From: Lineus longissimus
Taxonomy: Eukaryota > Nemertea > Pilidiophora > Heteronemertea > Lineidae
Assembly (NCBI RefSeq): GCF_910592395.1
Contig: NC_088309.1
Coordinates: 17,674,599-17,738,598 of the forward strand
Reading direction: 5' to 3'
Length of the DNA: 64,000 nt
The notes beneath the pieces are model-generated. The model saw only the letters and a list, made by a program, of their open reading frames with translations, was not told where the DNA came from and searched no databases. This document shows, in pieces, positions 31,742 to 40,567 of the stretch (within the stretch, counting starts at the first letter, position 1; each line of letters opens with the position of its first letter). Made by a program: the position numbers and the translations under genes.

Positions 31742-34700
31742 GTGGCAAAATGTGGCTCCAGAGTGTCGCGAGCGTTCATTGGGACTTATTTAAATGGTAT
31801 GCCTGCTTGCTTTCTTCTAGATTCAGGTGCCTCGACTTCATTTCTTTCGTCAAGGGCATATTTCAGGATACCTAAGAAGTTTCGACCCCCGCTTCAAAAG
31901 CAGCAAGAAGATGTCCTCATGGCTGATGGCGAATCCAGGATGAATATCATGGGACAAGTGTCGATGCCTATTAGGATTCATGACACAAAATTTGTTGCAG
32001 ATCTGTTGGTGACCAACATGAACGGATGTGATGGCATATGGGGAATAGACTTCATGTCCAGATTCCAATGCGATTTGAAGATGACATCCAATACCTACAC
32101 TTTTGAGGGGCATGAATATCCAATGCATGGTAGTAAGCACCAACTTCTGCCGCATTCAGTGAGTCTAACAACCAGCTTAAAGCTACCACCTGGGGCAGAA
32201 GTAGCAGTGACAGCCAGGTTGAATAGTCCGTTTCGTGCTCGTGAAGAGGTGATGCTGGAACCGAATATTCACTTTGTACAGAAATACAATGTATTGCCAG
32301 CGAAGTCTGTCACCTACCAGTCTAGAAAACAATGTGCTACCCCAGTTCAACTTTTTAATCCCCTAGACCAGGAAATTATCATACCTAAGGGAACAGTAGT
32401 TGGCTATGCGTTTCCGGCGGAGACACTCAGCAAAAATGAAACATCATCATGCTGTCTTACTTCACCTTGTCCAGTTCTTGCCACCGAGTCCGCGGATTGT
32501 TCTGCCGTAAGACTGTTGGAAGAACTTGAAGATGACATCCCAGAACATCTGATCTCTCTCTATGAAAAGTCGAGTGGAGATTTGTCAGCCGAACAGAAGC
32601 AGAAGTTAGCTTCTCTCCTCATCCAGTACAAGACAACCTTCGCTGCTTCCTCAACGGAGCTTGGACGAACCAACTTGGTTGCCCACGAGATTAATACCGG
32701 GGATGCGGAGCCTTTTAGATTACCCTTGAGAAGACATGGTTGGGCAAAAGAGCGAGAAATCGACGCACTAGTTGACGATGGGTTAAAGCGTGGAATAATG
32801 GAGGACGCGAACAGTCCATGGGCTAGTGCTCCGGTGGTGGTGTCCAAAAAGGATGGAACAAGTAGATTTTGTATAGACTTTCGCCAATTGAACAGCATTA
32901 CCAAGGCTGACAGCTTTCCGATTCCTCGCTTTGACGATTGTGTCGATTCACTCCATGGCAAGAAGTTCTTTTGTACGCTTGATCTTCAAGCTGGCTATTG
33001 GCAAGTGCCCCTAAAGTCTGAATCAGACAAAGAGAAGACCGCATTTTTGACCAAAAAGGGTTTATTTCAGTTTACTGTGCTACCATTTGGATTGTGTAAT
33101 GCCCCGGCGACCTTTGAACGCCTCATGGAGAATGTCTTACGTGGATTGCAGTGGGAACGATGTCTTTTGTACCTTGATGACGTATTAATTTTCGGAGAAA
33201 CATTTGAGGAAACCCTGCATAATTTGCAGAAAGTGCTAGAACGACTAGAGCATGCAAATTTGAAAATAAAGCCTAGCAAGTGTATTCTGTTCCAGTCATC
33301 GGTTGAGTATCTTGGACACCGCATATCAGAGAAAGGTCTCCAACCATTGGGTGATAAGATAGCCGCCATACAATCGTGGCCTACATTAGCTGGTGTACCA
33401 CGTCAGAAACTAAGGACAGAAGTTAGGAAGTTCCTGGGCCTAGTCGGTTATTACAGGAGGTTCATTAGGAACATGAGCACTATTGCCGCCCCATTATACG
33501 AACTAACAAAAGCAAAGAGTGATCTGATTTGGACTGCAGATCATGAAGCTTCATTTCAGCGCTTGAAAGGTGCATTGATAACTGCACCGGTCTTGTCATT
33601 TCCTGACCTAAAGCAGGGTGATTTCATATTGGACACGGACGCATCCAATACAGGAGTTGGAGCAGTGCTTAGTCAACGACAGGAGGACAGGGAAACTGTC
33701 TTAGGCTATTTTTCTCGTTTACTATCTGACTCGGAACGTCAGTATTGTATTACTAAGCGGGAATTTCTTGGTGTCGTTAAAGCGGTGCAGCATTTTAAAC
33801 CTTATCTTTATGGTCGAAGATTCCTGATTAGAACTGACAACTCGGCGGTCAGCCATATGCTCACCCTCACCGATGCCCAACCTCAGATCCAACGATGGCA
33901 ACTTTTCCTGTCACAGTTCGTGTTTGACGTTGTCCACCGACCTGGTCGTAAGCACATTAACGCAGATGTCATGAGTCGTTTACCTTGTCAACAATGTGGG
34001 AGGACGGATGAAGCACCCTCTAATGTATCTAAATCTTATCCAAAAGGAAAGCCCAGAAAACTCCAGGCAAAAGAAAACACTGATATCCCCCCTTGTCAAC
34101 ATACCAAAGACACCGATGAGTCTATCGAAGAGACGGTTGACTGGCTCATGATGGATTGTGCGGCAGTGACTACCAGATCTCAGGCAGCAATACAAAGGGA
34201 ACAACAGTCAATTCCAACTGACAAGCCTCCGCCCATCTCTATACTTGATAATATTATAACACTTTCAGAAGTAGCCAACATTCAAGCATCCGACCCGGAC
34301 ATTGCACCCATTTTACAGCTCAAGAAAAATGGATCTGATTATCCTGATTACCGTTACATCTCTGGAGAGAGCCTCAGTGTCAAAGCTTTACGGCAACACT
34401 GGAGACACTTGCTTGTGGAGGACGGCATACTTTTCAGGAGATTAGAGGTCCAAGGAAAGCCCGCCAGGAAGCAATTAGTATTACCGAGAACTGTGAGGTA
34501 TCAAGTGTTGGAGAAATTACATTCTGATCCAGCTTCAGGACATCTTGGCATGCAAAAGACATTTGAACGGGTGAAAGCAAGATTTTATTGGGTCGGTTGG
34601 AGGCGTGATACCATGCGCTTTATTTCCCACTGTGAGCCATGCAACGTAATGAAACATCCACACAAGAAGCGTCGTGTCCCTTTAACCCAACAACTGTTTG

Positions 34701-34804
34701 GAGAGGCCTTTGAAAGAGTATCCGTAGACATAATCGGCCCTTTGAGACAGACTGTTCGAGGATTCAGCTATGTACTTACAATGGAGGATAACTTCACGAA
34801 ATAG
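31742..34804 (+). CDS. pol: Gypsy Pol, first part: protease, reverse transcriptase, RNase H, start of integrase
   Basis: Read from the frameshift (the open frame reaches back to about 31,674). Domains in order: retropepsin with LLDSGASTSF (about residues 25-34 from 31,742); reverse transcriptase with FCIDFRQLN, LPFGLCNAPATFE and the catalytic YLDD (about 477); RNase H beginning LDTDASNTGVGA (about 629); an HHCC integrase zinc finger (HSDPASGHLGMQ .. CEPCNVMK, about 925-975); and the first catalytic Asp of the integrase core (VSVDIIGPL, about 993). Translation ends at TAG 34,802-34,804 in the place where the family has Trp (NFTK-stop-VEA). Without suppression this truncates the integrase after its first Asp. 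The rest of the frame is clean. Confidence 0.93.
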   Translation: MAKCGSRVSRAFIGTYLNGMPACFLLDSGASTSFLSSRAYFRIPKKFRPPLQKQQEDVLMADGESRMNIMGQVSMPIRIHDTKFVADLLVTNMNGCDGIWGIDFMSRFQCDLKMTSNTYTFEGHEYPMHGSKHQLLPHSVSLTTSLKLPPGAEVAVTARLNSPFRAREEVMLEPNIHFVQKYNVLPAKSVTYQSRKQCATPVQLFNPLDQEIIIPKGTVVGYAFPAETLSKNETSSCCLTSPCPVLATESADCSAVRLLEELEDDIPEHLISLYEKSSGDLSAEQKQKLASLLIQYKTTFAASSTELGRTNLVAHEINTGDAEPFRLPLRRHGWAKEREIDALVDDGLKRGIMEDANSPWASAPVVVSKKDGTSRFCIDFRQLNSITKADSFPIPRFDDCVDSLHGKKFFCTLDLQAGYWQVPLKSESDKEKTAFLTKKGLFQFTVLPFGLCNAPATFERLMENVLRGLQWERCLLYLDDVLIFGETFEETLHNLQKVLERLEHANLKIKPSKCILFQSSVEYLGHRISEKGLQPLGDKIAAIQSWPTLAGVPRQKLRTEVRKFLGLVGYYRRFIRNMSTIAAPLYELTKAKSDLIWTADHEASFQRLKGALITAPVLSFPDLKQGDFILDTDASNTGVGAVLSQRQEDRETVLGYFSRLLSDSERQYCITKREFLGVVKAVQHFKPYLYGRRFLIRTDNSAVSHMLTLTDAQPQIQRWQLFLSQFVFDVVHRPGRKHINADVMSRLPCQQCGRTDEAPSNVSKSYPKGKPRKLQAKENTDIPPCQHTKDTDESIEETVDWLMMDCAAVTTRSQAAIQREQQSIPTDKPPPISILDNIITLSEVANIQASDPDIAPILQLKKNGSDYPDYRYISGESLSVKALRQHWRHLLVEDGILFRRLEVQGKPARKQLVLPRTVRYQVLEKLHSDPASGHLGMQKTFERVKARFYWVGWRRDTMRFISHCEPCNVMKHPHKKRRVPLTQQLFGEAFERVSVDIIGPLRQTVRGFSYVLTMEDNFTK

Positions 34805-35590
34805 GTGGAGGCAGCTCCTCTTAAGACAATGGAGACCACAGAAGTCTGCAACGCCATCATCATAAGAGAATTAATCTCTCGCTTTGGATGTATGTACCTC
34901 CTCCATAGTGACAGAGGACCCCAGTTTGTTTCACACCTCTATGCTTCTCTTCTTCAAAAACTAGGTGTTAACAAGAGCTTGACCACTCCTTACAATCCCA
35001 AGAGCAATGGCCTTGTGGAAAATTTTAATAAAATCCTTAAATCCATGATGAAAACGTATATTTATGACCACCGCGAATCTGTTGGCGACTGGGATTCGAT
35101 GTTGCCTTTATTTCTCATGGCCTATAGATCCTCTGTACATAATAGCACTGGAGAAACGCCACATTATATGTTGACGGCGAGGGAAATGAAAGTTCCACTG
35201 GATCTCCTGTACTCCAAACCATCCGAGTCTGAGGCCTCTGTGCCAGCTTACATCAGGCAGTTGGAGGAACGCTTTCACAAAGCCTATGCTCTTGCTCGCA
35301 ACCATCTCAAGTTAGCTCAAAGAGTCCAAAAGAAACAATTTGAGCCATCTGATTTTATCTATAAGTCTATCAAACCGGGTGACTTCGTTTGGTACTTTAA
35401 TCCCAGAAAGACATTTAAAGGGGATCGTCATCTACCATGGCGTGGACCGTACTTGGTGCAAGAGGTAGCTTCGGATTTCACTGTCACTATCCAGTTGGAT
35501 CGAGAAGGTGGAACATATCGCACTCACGCTGACAAACTTCGTTTAGCCCATGGTGTAACTCTGGACAATTGGCGACCGACATGCAAATAG
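34805..35590 (+). CDS. pol: Gypsy Pol, second part: integrase core and C-terminal domain after the in-frame UAG
   Basis: The same frame continues directly after the UAG. It carries the second and third integrase catalytic residues (LHSDRGPQF and GLVENFNK), the conserved AYRSSVHNSTGETPH block, and the GPY-type C-terminal module (WRGPYLVQEV). No chromodomain follows before TAG at 35,588-35,590. Together the two parts make a normal-length integrase; only one codon separates it from an intact pol. Confidence 0.92.
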   Translation: MEAAPLKTMETTEVCNAIIIRELISRFGCMYLLHSDRGPQFVSHLYASLLQKLGVNKSLTTPYNPKSNGLVENFNKILKSMMKTYIYDHRESVGDWDSMLPLFLMAYRSSVHNSTGETPHYMLTAREMKVPLDLLYSKPSESEASVPAYIRQLEERFHKAYALARNHLKLAQRVQKKQFEPSDFIYKSIKPGDFVWYFNPRKTFKGDRHLPWRGPYLVQEVASDFTVTIQLDREGGTYRTHADKLRLAHGVTLDNWRPTCK

Positions 35591-36708
35591 ACAGAAGGCT
35601 GAAAGCTCTTTTGCCCTGGCCAGTTAGAGATGGATTCTGCACGCTAGCTGATGCTTGGAGCCCAATATTAGCTAGCTATAGCGGTCAAATTATGAGTGCT
35701 CTGTTTGGCTTTTAACAATGTGCTTGTGTTTGCTTACTGACTGCGCATTTGATTGCATGCGAGTGTGAATGGTGTGTGAATCAGGTTGAGGTAATCCGGA
35801 AGCCTCATCCGTTTTGAATCTTTTCTGTGCCATATATTATTAGTGGCAGGTCAATGTGCATTCACTAGTACGGGATAGTCTTATGATAAGGCATGGGTGG
35901 TTGGACAGTGTAGGCCTAACTCGGTTTATATTTTTGGAGAATTTTTGATCTTTCTGTCAAATGTTATCACCTTTTTGTGCCATCACTTTATGCCATTAGA
36001 GACTTTGTATATTTGTACCTCTGGTTTTGTAGTTAACAACTGTATTTCCTCTCTTCGTGCCAGTTCGATGTCGGGTTTTATCCATGGTGCAATTCTGAGT
36101 GTGGATATTTCGAGGCTCATTATGAACATTCGTGACCTCTTGAGCAATGACTCTTTATTCAAGCACATTTCGGGGTCGACCGGATTGCTTTGCCGGCCGT
36201 GACCTACTGTTCCTGTGCGTGCACATCTCGACTGGATTGCTCAGCCAGCCGTGAATTTATTGGACTTTGTTTTTCGACTGTGTAGAATTTGAACATTGAA
36301 CTGTATTTTCCACTGGCATTTTAACTTGCATTTACGGTATGTTTTATTATTATTATGCATTTTTGATATAAATGTATGGGCCTAATTTTGACTTTTGTAC
36401 CAGGGTACACGGGTAATTTGAAAATTTTGTTTCTTTACGATTGCATTTGTATTCACCTGTGCTCTTCATCATCCAGGTAGGCCTAAGTATGCTGTTTATC
36501 ATTATTTCGAATTTGATAGGAGCGACTCAGTTGGTTGAGCGACTTCCTCACACTCGTCTTGTTAGAACTCCTTCGACATGCCTGTTTCATGTACTGTAGC
36601 GTACATACTTTTAATTTTTCTTTATATATAGACCTGGTTAGGTTTAATTCTGTAAGATCTTTTGTTTAACTTTGATGCTCGGCGTATAGCAGGAGCTTTG
36701 ATACGCTT
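35591..36708 (+). other. 3' untranslated part of the Gypsy element
   Basis: No domain-bearing ORF; the 101-codon frame at 35,897-36,202 has no similarity I recognise and no env features such as a fusion peptide. The imperfect repeat GACCGGATTGCTTTGCCGGCCGTGA / GACTGGATTGCTCAGCCAGCCGTGA lies at about 36,178-36,203 and 36,229-36,254. Confidence 0.5.
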
Positions 36709-36721
36709 GGGGAGGGGGTGA
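36709..36721 (+). promoter_or_regulatory. Polypurine tract
   Basis: GGGGAGGGGGTGA abuts the 3' LTR, as expected for the plus-strand primer of an LTR retrotransposon. Confidence 0.85.
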
Positions 36722-36929
36722 TGTATTGTACCTCTGAGAGGGCCCCTATTCCCCTGGCGGTACGGTGCTGCCGCCTGTCTGTAGTATAACTAACTACTTT
36801 GATGTATGTTAAAAAGTCTGGACAAAAATATAGCACAGCTACATGCTTGACATTTAGTGAGTTGGTTTCTTTCTGCTAAATACAAAGTTTACGAGGCCTG
36901 GGGCGCAGTGTCACCCCTGAAATGACACA
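36722..36929 (+). repeat. 3' LTR of the Gypsy element
   Basis: 208 bp, identical by eye to the 5' LTR apart from one missing A. Followed by TGTCT, the target duplication. Confidence 0.96.
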
Positions 36930-36934
36930 TGTCT

Positions 36935-37395
36935 CAGTTCAGCACACTCCGGAGCCCAAATGCATGAGTCCGCATAATCGCACCTGCAGACAACTCAAAA
37001 TTCAAATTTTAGCAAATCATGTCACATAGGAGACAATTAAAAATTTCAACAAAATATGTCACAATGTGGACAACTACTGCCAATGCTACTGGCAATACTG
37101 AACTGAAACACAGCAACACTCTAAAGGTGCTACAACTTGCACTGTCCTCTCAAGTCATCACGAATGTTCATAAAATCATAAACTGTCTTGTCTTGATATC
37201 AAATTGGACTAAACTCACAGCCACTTTCTCACATGGATGGAATGAGTCTCAGGGTTCTGAGCATTTCAACCAGGAAGACCAAAGAAAAATCCCATTCAGT
37301 ACTGGGACCACAAAAGGGCACAACCAACCAGTTCACGCTACCAAATGCTCAGAACAATAAATAGGAGAGATCTCAGTACACCAGAGTGAGAACTT
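36935..37395. other. Spacer between Gypsy and Polinton, no gene recognised
   Basis: A 113-codon open frame at 37,019-37,360 has no recognisable domain. Before the insertions this DNA was presumably continuous with 25,949 on the left and 56,118 on the right. Confidence 0.5.
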
Positions 37396-37432
37396 AGCGT
37401 TAGTAGTGTAATAATGGGGTTTCTAGCTCACC

Positions 37433-37660
37433 AGTCAAATCCTAGTCAAACAATTATTCAGTCAAATCCCAGTCAAACAATTATTCAGTCAAATCCTAGT
37501 CAAACGATTATTCAGTCAAATCCTAGTCAAACGATTATTCAGTCAAATCCTAGTCAAACGATTATTCAGTCAAATCCCAGTCAAACAATTATTCAGTCAA
37601 ATCCCAGTCAAACAATTATTCAGTCAAATCCCAGTCAAACAATTATTCAGTCAATTTCTA
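37433..37660 (+). repeat. 27-bp tandem repeat array in left TIR (about 8 units)
   Basis: Unit CAGTCAAATCCYAGTCAAAC plus RATTATT, 27 bp, repeated about eight times with C/T and A/G variants. Being a multiple of three, it leaves an open frame (37,414-37,701) that reads SNPSQTIIQ repeats and is not considered a gene. The right TIR has about 11 units. Confidence 0.93.
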
Positions 37661-37952
37661 GTCAAAACGTAGGTGAGGGTTCTAGCTCACCTAGGATTTA
37701 ACCTGATTTTTTATTCAGTCAATTTCTAGTCAAAACGTTGATACAACTTTCAACTTTCTAGCTCACCCTAGTTTTGACCTAATTTTTATTTCAGTCAATT
37801 TCTAGTCAAAACTATTTTACAACCCCACAACCCCCCAACCCCACAATGTGTCTAACTTTTCTAACGTGTTTAATCGGCTAAATAATCTCAAGTGTACATC
37901 TTGTTTAAAAATCAAAATTACACTATCTAATAAAAATCATATTATATAGAAA

Positions 37953-38324
37953 ATGAGTGAACATTCGAAAAATTCAAAAAATCAGTCAGACGAAGAAATT
38001 CAATGTAAAAAACCTGCATTTGTGTTTCCATCTGTGAAAGACTTGGACGAATTAGAAAAAGAACAAGAACGTTCTCCCACGCTTCTTTGGAAAGAAGTTC
38101 CACTCAATACGTGGTATCATATTTCAGACGACAGAGAAGTGGAGACACAATTTGGAATTCAAATGATTCTCACGTTACAAGACTGTGAAGGAGATGTGTT
38201 TGACACCTATACAACCTCTCTCATTCAGAAAAAATTACAGAACAATCCTAACCTGAATTATATAAAATCAAAAGGAAAACCTAAAGGGAAAAAGTATTAC
38301 GCGTTTAATTTAGTGCAAGGATAA
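37953..38324 (+). CDS. Small TIR-encoded Polinton protein (123 aa, unknown; intact copy)
   Basis: Begins MSEHSKNSKNQ with a charged N-terminus. The core VPLNTWYHIS .. ETQFGIQMILTLQDCEGDVFD is followed by a basic tail KSKGKPKGKKYYAF. The pattern (a short strand, then T-x-FG-x-Q-x2-L-x-L) resembles small Polinton/adintovirus proteins that look like single-domain nucleic-acid binders (OB-fold-like); this is inference. It lies wholly in the TIR, so the element carries two copies; the right one (54,899-55,265) is frameshifted near its start. No AAATAAATG motif precedes it. Confidence 0.6.
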   Translation: MSEHSKNSKNQSDEEIQCKKPAFVFPSVKDLDELEKEQERSPTLLWKEVPLNTWYHISDDREVETQFGIQMILTLQDCEGDVFDTYTTSLIQKKLQNNPNLNYIKSKGKPKGKKYYAFNLVQG

Positions 38325-38430
38325 AATAGGTTAACTTTATAAGAAGTGTCACGTTCTTATAAAGTTACATCATTACTTTAGTCTGACTCGCTAAAATAGC
38401 CCAAACAGATGATCACTGATGAAAGTCAAG

Positions 38431-38750
38431 TTATTTCAGATTCTCTGTAACTTTATTGGATTTTTTATATTCCTGAATAATAAGATCAAACTCACTCGCA
38501 GAAATATGTTCATTCGTAATCGCGCGTGAGAGTAAATTATTCACATCGTTTAAATGATCTTGTGTGCGAATCCAGATTGTTTTATGTTTTTTCATTTTTT
38601 TCCTTAATTGTGGAACAACAATTTTACCTGTTGTGCCTAACATAGTACAAACAACAGCTAAAGGTAAAGTAACAATATTGGTAATAACACCGCCTGCGCA
38701 AATCGAAGCGATTCCTGCTCCTGCTATAAAAAAGCTAGTTTCTAACCAAT
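38431..38750 (-). pseudogene. Truncated TIR copy of the 154-aa membrane-protein gene
   Basis: The last 70 codons (MLGTTGKIVVPQLRKK .. NKVTENLK) are intact. Further upstream the frame is disrupted near 38,690-38,760, and the first 40 or so codons of the full gene (54,328-54,792) are missing because the TIR ends here. Confidence 0.8.
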
Positions 38751-38883
38751 GAAGGATATTTGAAAAAAAACGTTAATCTGATAGATTTTTTGAAAAAGAA
38801 TAAATGATTGTTCTAGTTATCGAGATCTATTACCTTGTCTCTCTTTTGATACGTGGAAGAAACTTTTAACTCCTCAACCAAAA

Positions 38884-39492
38884 ATGACACCAAAAATTAA
38901 ACCTCTTTTAACGTTTGATACATTAGAAGAAATTCCAATCAAAATGGAGCACATTACAGAGACAGCATTTCACCCATCCGATTTAAAGGGTGTCACAACA
39001 CTCATGGATAAAATTAAAATCATCAGTCAGTATGTGAGACTTTTTTGTAATGAGTGGATATGTCATGATTGTTTTAGCATAGACTATGATCTGTATGACT
39101 GGGAAGTGGTGTGCAGTCAATGTTATTCGGTAGATCAACATCGTATTTGGAGTAATGCGATTCAGAAAAGTCCACTTGTTTCTGAATGGTATGGTATGGA
39201 TCAAACTCATATCATCACATCCACCACGTCAAAACAAGGAGACTTTGAAAAATTACTAAATACGTATCCCATATCGTTTGACGTGATAGAAAAAATGAAA
39301 AAAGATTACACCATTCTCATTCAAAAATTTGAAACCATGAAAGCCTTACACAAACGTAAAAACTTTTTTATGGATAAAATTGTGTTACAACGCCTCATGG
39401 ATTTCTATCACTTAAAACTTCAAGTGGTCAAACCAACCCCTGCGCTGAACACCTATTATACACTTTTTGAAGAGATGTCATGGCCTAATTAA
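38884..39492 (+). CDS. VLTF3-like late transcription factor / zinc-ribbon protein
   Basis: 202 codons. A four-cysteine zinc ribbon (CHDC then CSQC; about residues 60-80, C-x2-C .. C-x2-C) is followed by a helical C-terminal half. That half contains HKRKNFFMDKIVLQRLMDF and ends in FEEMSW, matching the layout of poxvirus VLTF3 (A2L)-type late transcription factors: a ribbon, then an RKNF helix and a final (L/M)-S/D-W. VLTF3 homologues activate late genes in poxviruses and other large DNA viruses. The hydrophobic lead peptide expected of a membrane protein is absent. Assignment is by pattern only; a generic zinc-ribbon protein is the alternative. It would be the natural partner of the AAATAAATG start motif in this element. 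Confidence 0.5.
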   Translation: MTPKIKPLLTFDTLEEIPIKMEHITETAFHPSDLKGVTTLMDKIKIISQYVRLFCNEWICHDCFSIDYDLYDWEVVCSQCYSVDQHRIWSNAIQKSPLVSEWYGMDQTHIITSTTSKQGDFEKLLNTYPISFDVIEKMKKDYTILIQKFETMKALHKRKNFFMDKIVLQRLMDFYHLKLQVVKPTPALNTYYTLFEEMSWPN

Positions 39493-39521
39493 ACTTTATA
39501 AGAGATTTCCTTTTATAAAAT

Positions 39522-39932
39522 TTAGTCTTCCGTGACAGGTAGAACAGATTCAGCTGTATTGGCTGCGATGGATCCTACAGCCAGAAGAGTTGGATTCATA
39601 TAATAGCCCAATTGTTTTTTGATTTCGCTGTTGATAATGATATTGTTATTTAATTTTTCATGAAGTTTTTTCTGATCTAAATTTGGAAACATAACTCGTA
39701 CGGTTTGCGTATAACCGAATAATAAATTGGAGACCAGTTCATCTGCAATTTGCGTATTATAACGTGTTTGATATTCATTGTACATTTTTTCAAGATTTTT
39801 CCCACTTGCTTTTTTAATAGTCGCTTCAGACACTTTCATGCCTAATTTTGTTAAAAGACTGCTTTGATAATGTGTTAAGAGTTCTGATCGCATCTCTGTC
39901 ACAGAATCATTAGGATCATCCATCGTGTCCAT
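39522..39932 (-). CDS. Polinton protein of unknown function (136 aa)
   Basis: Starts MDTMDDPNDSVTEMR after an exact AAATAAATG. Mostly helical and polar (KASGKNLEKMYNEYQTRY), with a small hydrophobic tail (LLAVGSIAANTAESVL). It lies 8 bp downstream of the packaging ATPase on the same strand, so it is likely a virion or assembly protein. No homologue recognised. Confidence 0.65.
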   Translation of the reverse strand: MDTMDDPNDSVTEMRSELLTHYQSSLLTKLGMKVSEATIKKASGKNLEKMYNEYQTRYNTQIADELVSNLLFGYTQTVRVMFPNLDQKKLHEKLNNNIIINSEIKKQLGYYMNPTLLAVGSIAANTAESVLPVTED

Positions 39933-39940
39933 TTATTTTA

Positions 39941-40546
39941 TTACAAAATTTTAAAATCAAACGGTTGTGTTCTGCGCAGTACAAGTCGTTTTCCGCTATC
40001 AATCTGTTCAAGAACTGCAGGTTTTTCGCTCATAGGGATACAACGATTTTCTTTAAACACTTGATCCAGAGAACATTGATCATTCAACGTATGGATCACC
40101 ATATGCTTACAATTGTCTCTAAAATCTTTGCAAATTGCATTATATTTTTGAGTAAAGAGCCAAACTGATAAACCAAAATGTCTTCCAGAAAAGGCTAATT
40201 CAGTTAGTTTGGTGGATTTATTTTTTGCATCCCAATGGTTTGCACAATCATCAATAATAAATAAAGTTTGTTCCTGTTCATCTTTAAACATGTCAATGGC
40301 ATGTTCTAAACATTGATTTAAATTTTCTTGCACACGTTGAGGAGGATAAATAAAAATAGCGTCATCGTGTTCAATCCAAGATCTGACACGATAGGTTTTA
40401 TTCATATCAATGGTAGGGCAAAAGATAAGGATGAAATCAAATTTTTTCTGAAATTCTTTTTCAAGAAGATCTAGTATAAAATAGGTTTTCCCACAATCAG
40501 TCATTCCGGACACTAGCATATTGAATGGAACATCACAATAATTCAT
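39941..40546 (-). CDS. Genome-packaging ATPase (FtsK/HerA-type) of the Polinton
   Basis: 201 codons. Walker A GMTDCGKTYF (about residues 14-23) and Walker B TLFIIDDC (about 93-100) are followed by ELAFSGRHFGLSVWLFTQ, the sensor and arginine-finger-like region of A32-type viral packaging ATPases. Length is normal for Polinton ATPases. It would pump the DNA into preformed capsids. It starts at an exact AAATAAATG and is followed closely by the major capsid gene upstream on the same strand. Confidence 0.92.
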   Translation of the reverse strand: MNYCDVPFNMLVSGMTDCGKTYFILDLLEKEFQKKFDFILIFCPTIDMNKTYRVRSWIEHDDAIFIYPPQRVQENLNQCLEHAIDMFKDEQEQTLFIIDDCANHWDAKNKSTKLTELAFSGRHFGLSVWLFTQKYNAICKDFRDNCKHMVIHTLNDQCSLDQVFKENRCIPMSEKPAVLEQIDSGKRLVLRRTQPFDFKIL

Positions 40547-40567
40547 TTATTTTAACATTAAAGATGG

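Larger units (their letters stand above)
25955..36929 (+). mobile_element. Full-length Gypsy (Ty3-type) LTR retrotransposon, 10,975 bp
   Basis: Two LTRs (209 and 208 bp, one single-base indel apart by eye) bound the order SGNH ORF, gag, protease, RT, RNase H, integrase. A perfect 5-bp target duplication TGTCT flanks it (25,950-25,954 and 36,930-36,934). The nearly identical LTRs indicate a very recent insertion, although pol has one stop codon. The long leader (about 4 kb before gag) and the extra ORF make the element larger than usual for the family. Confidence 0.96.
37402..38765 (+). repeat. Polinton left terminal inverted repeat (about 1.36 kb)
   Basis: Matches the reverse complement of 54,452-56,111 from the outer end inwards. 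It includes the 27-bp repeat array, the small TIR gene and, in antisense, the 3' part of the 154-aa membrane-protein gene. The inner boundary is where GATATTTGAAA stops matching. Confidence 0.93.

Noticed and set aside
35897-36202. Possible env gene of the Gypsy element
   Set aside because: 101 codons with scattered hydrophobic residues; no signal peptide, cleavage site or fusion-peptide pattern, and too short.
37433-37660. Possible CRISPR array
   Set aside because: The 27-bp units are directly adjacent without spacers and lie in an animal transposon's TIR.
37414-37701. 95-codon ORF of SNPSQTIIQ repeats at the Polinton left end
   Set aside because: It is only the translation of the 27-bp tandem array, whose unit is a multiple of three. 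It has no start motif and the array varies in unit number between TIRs.
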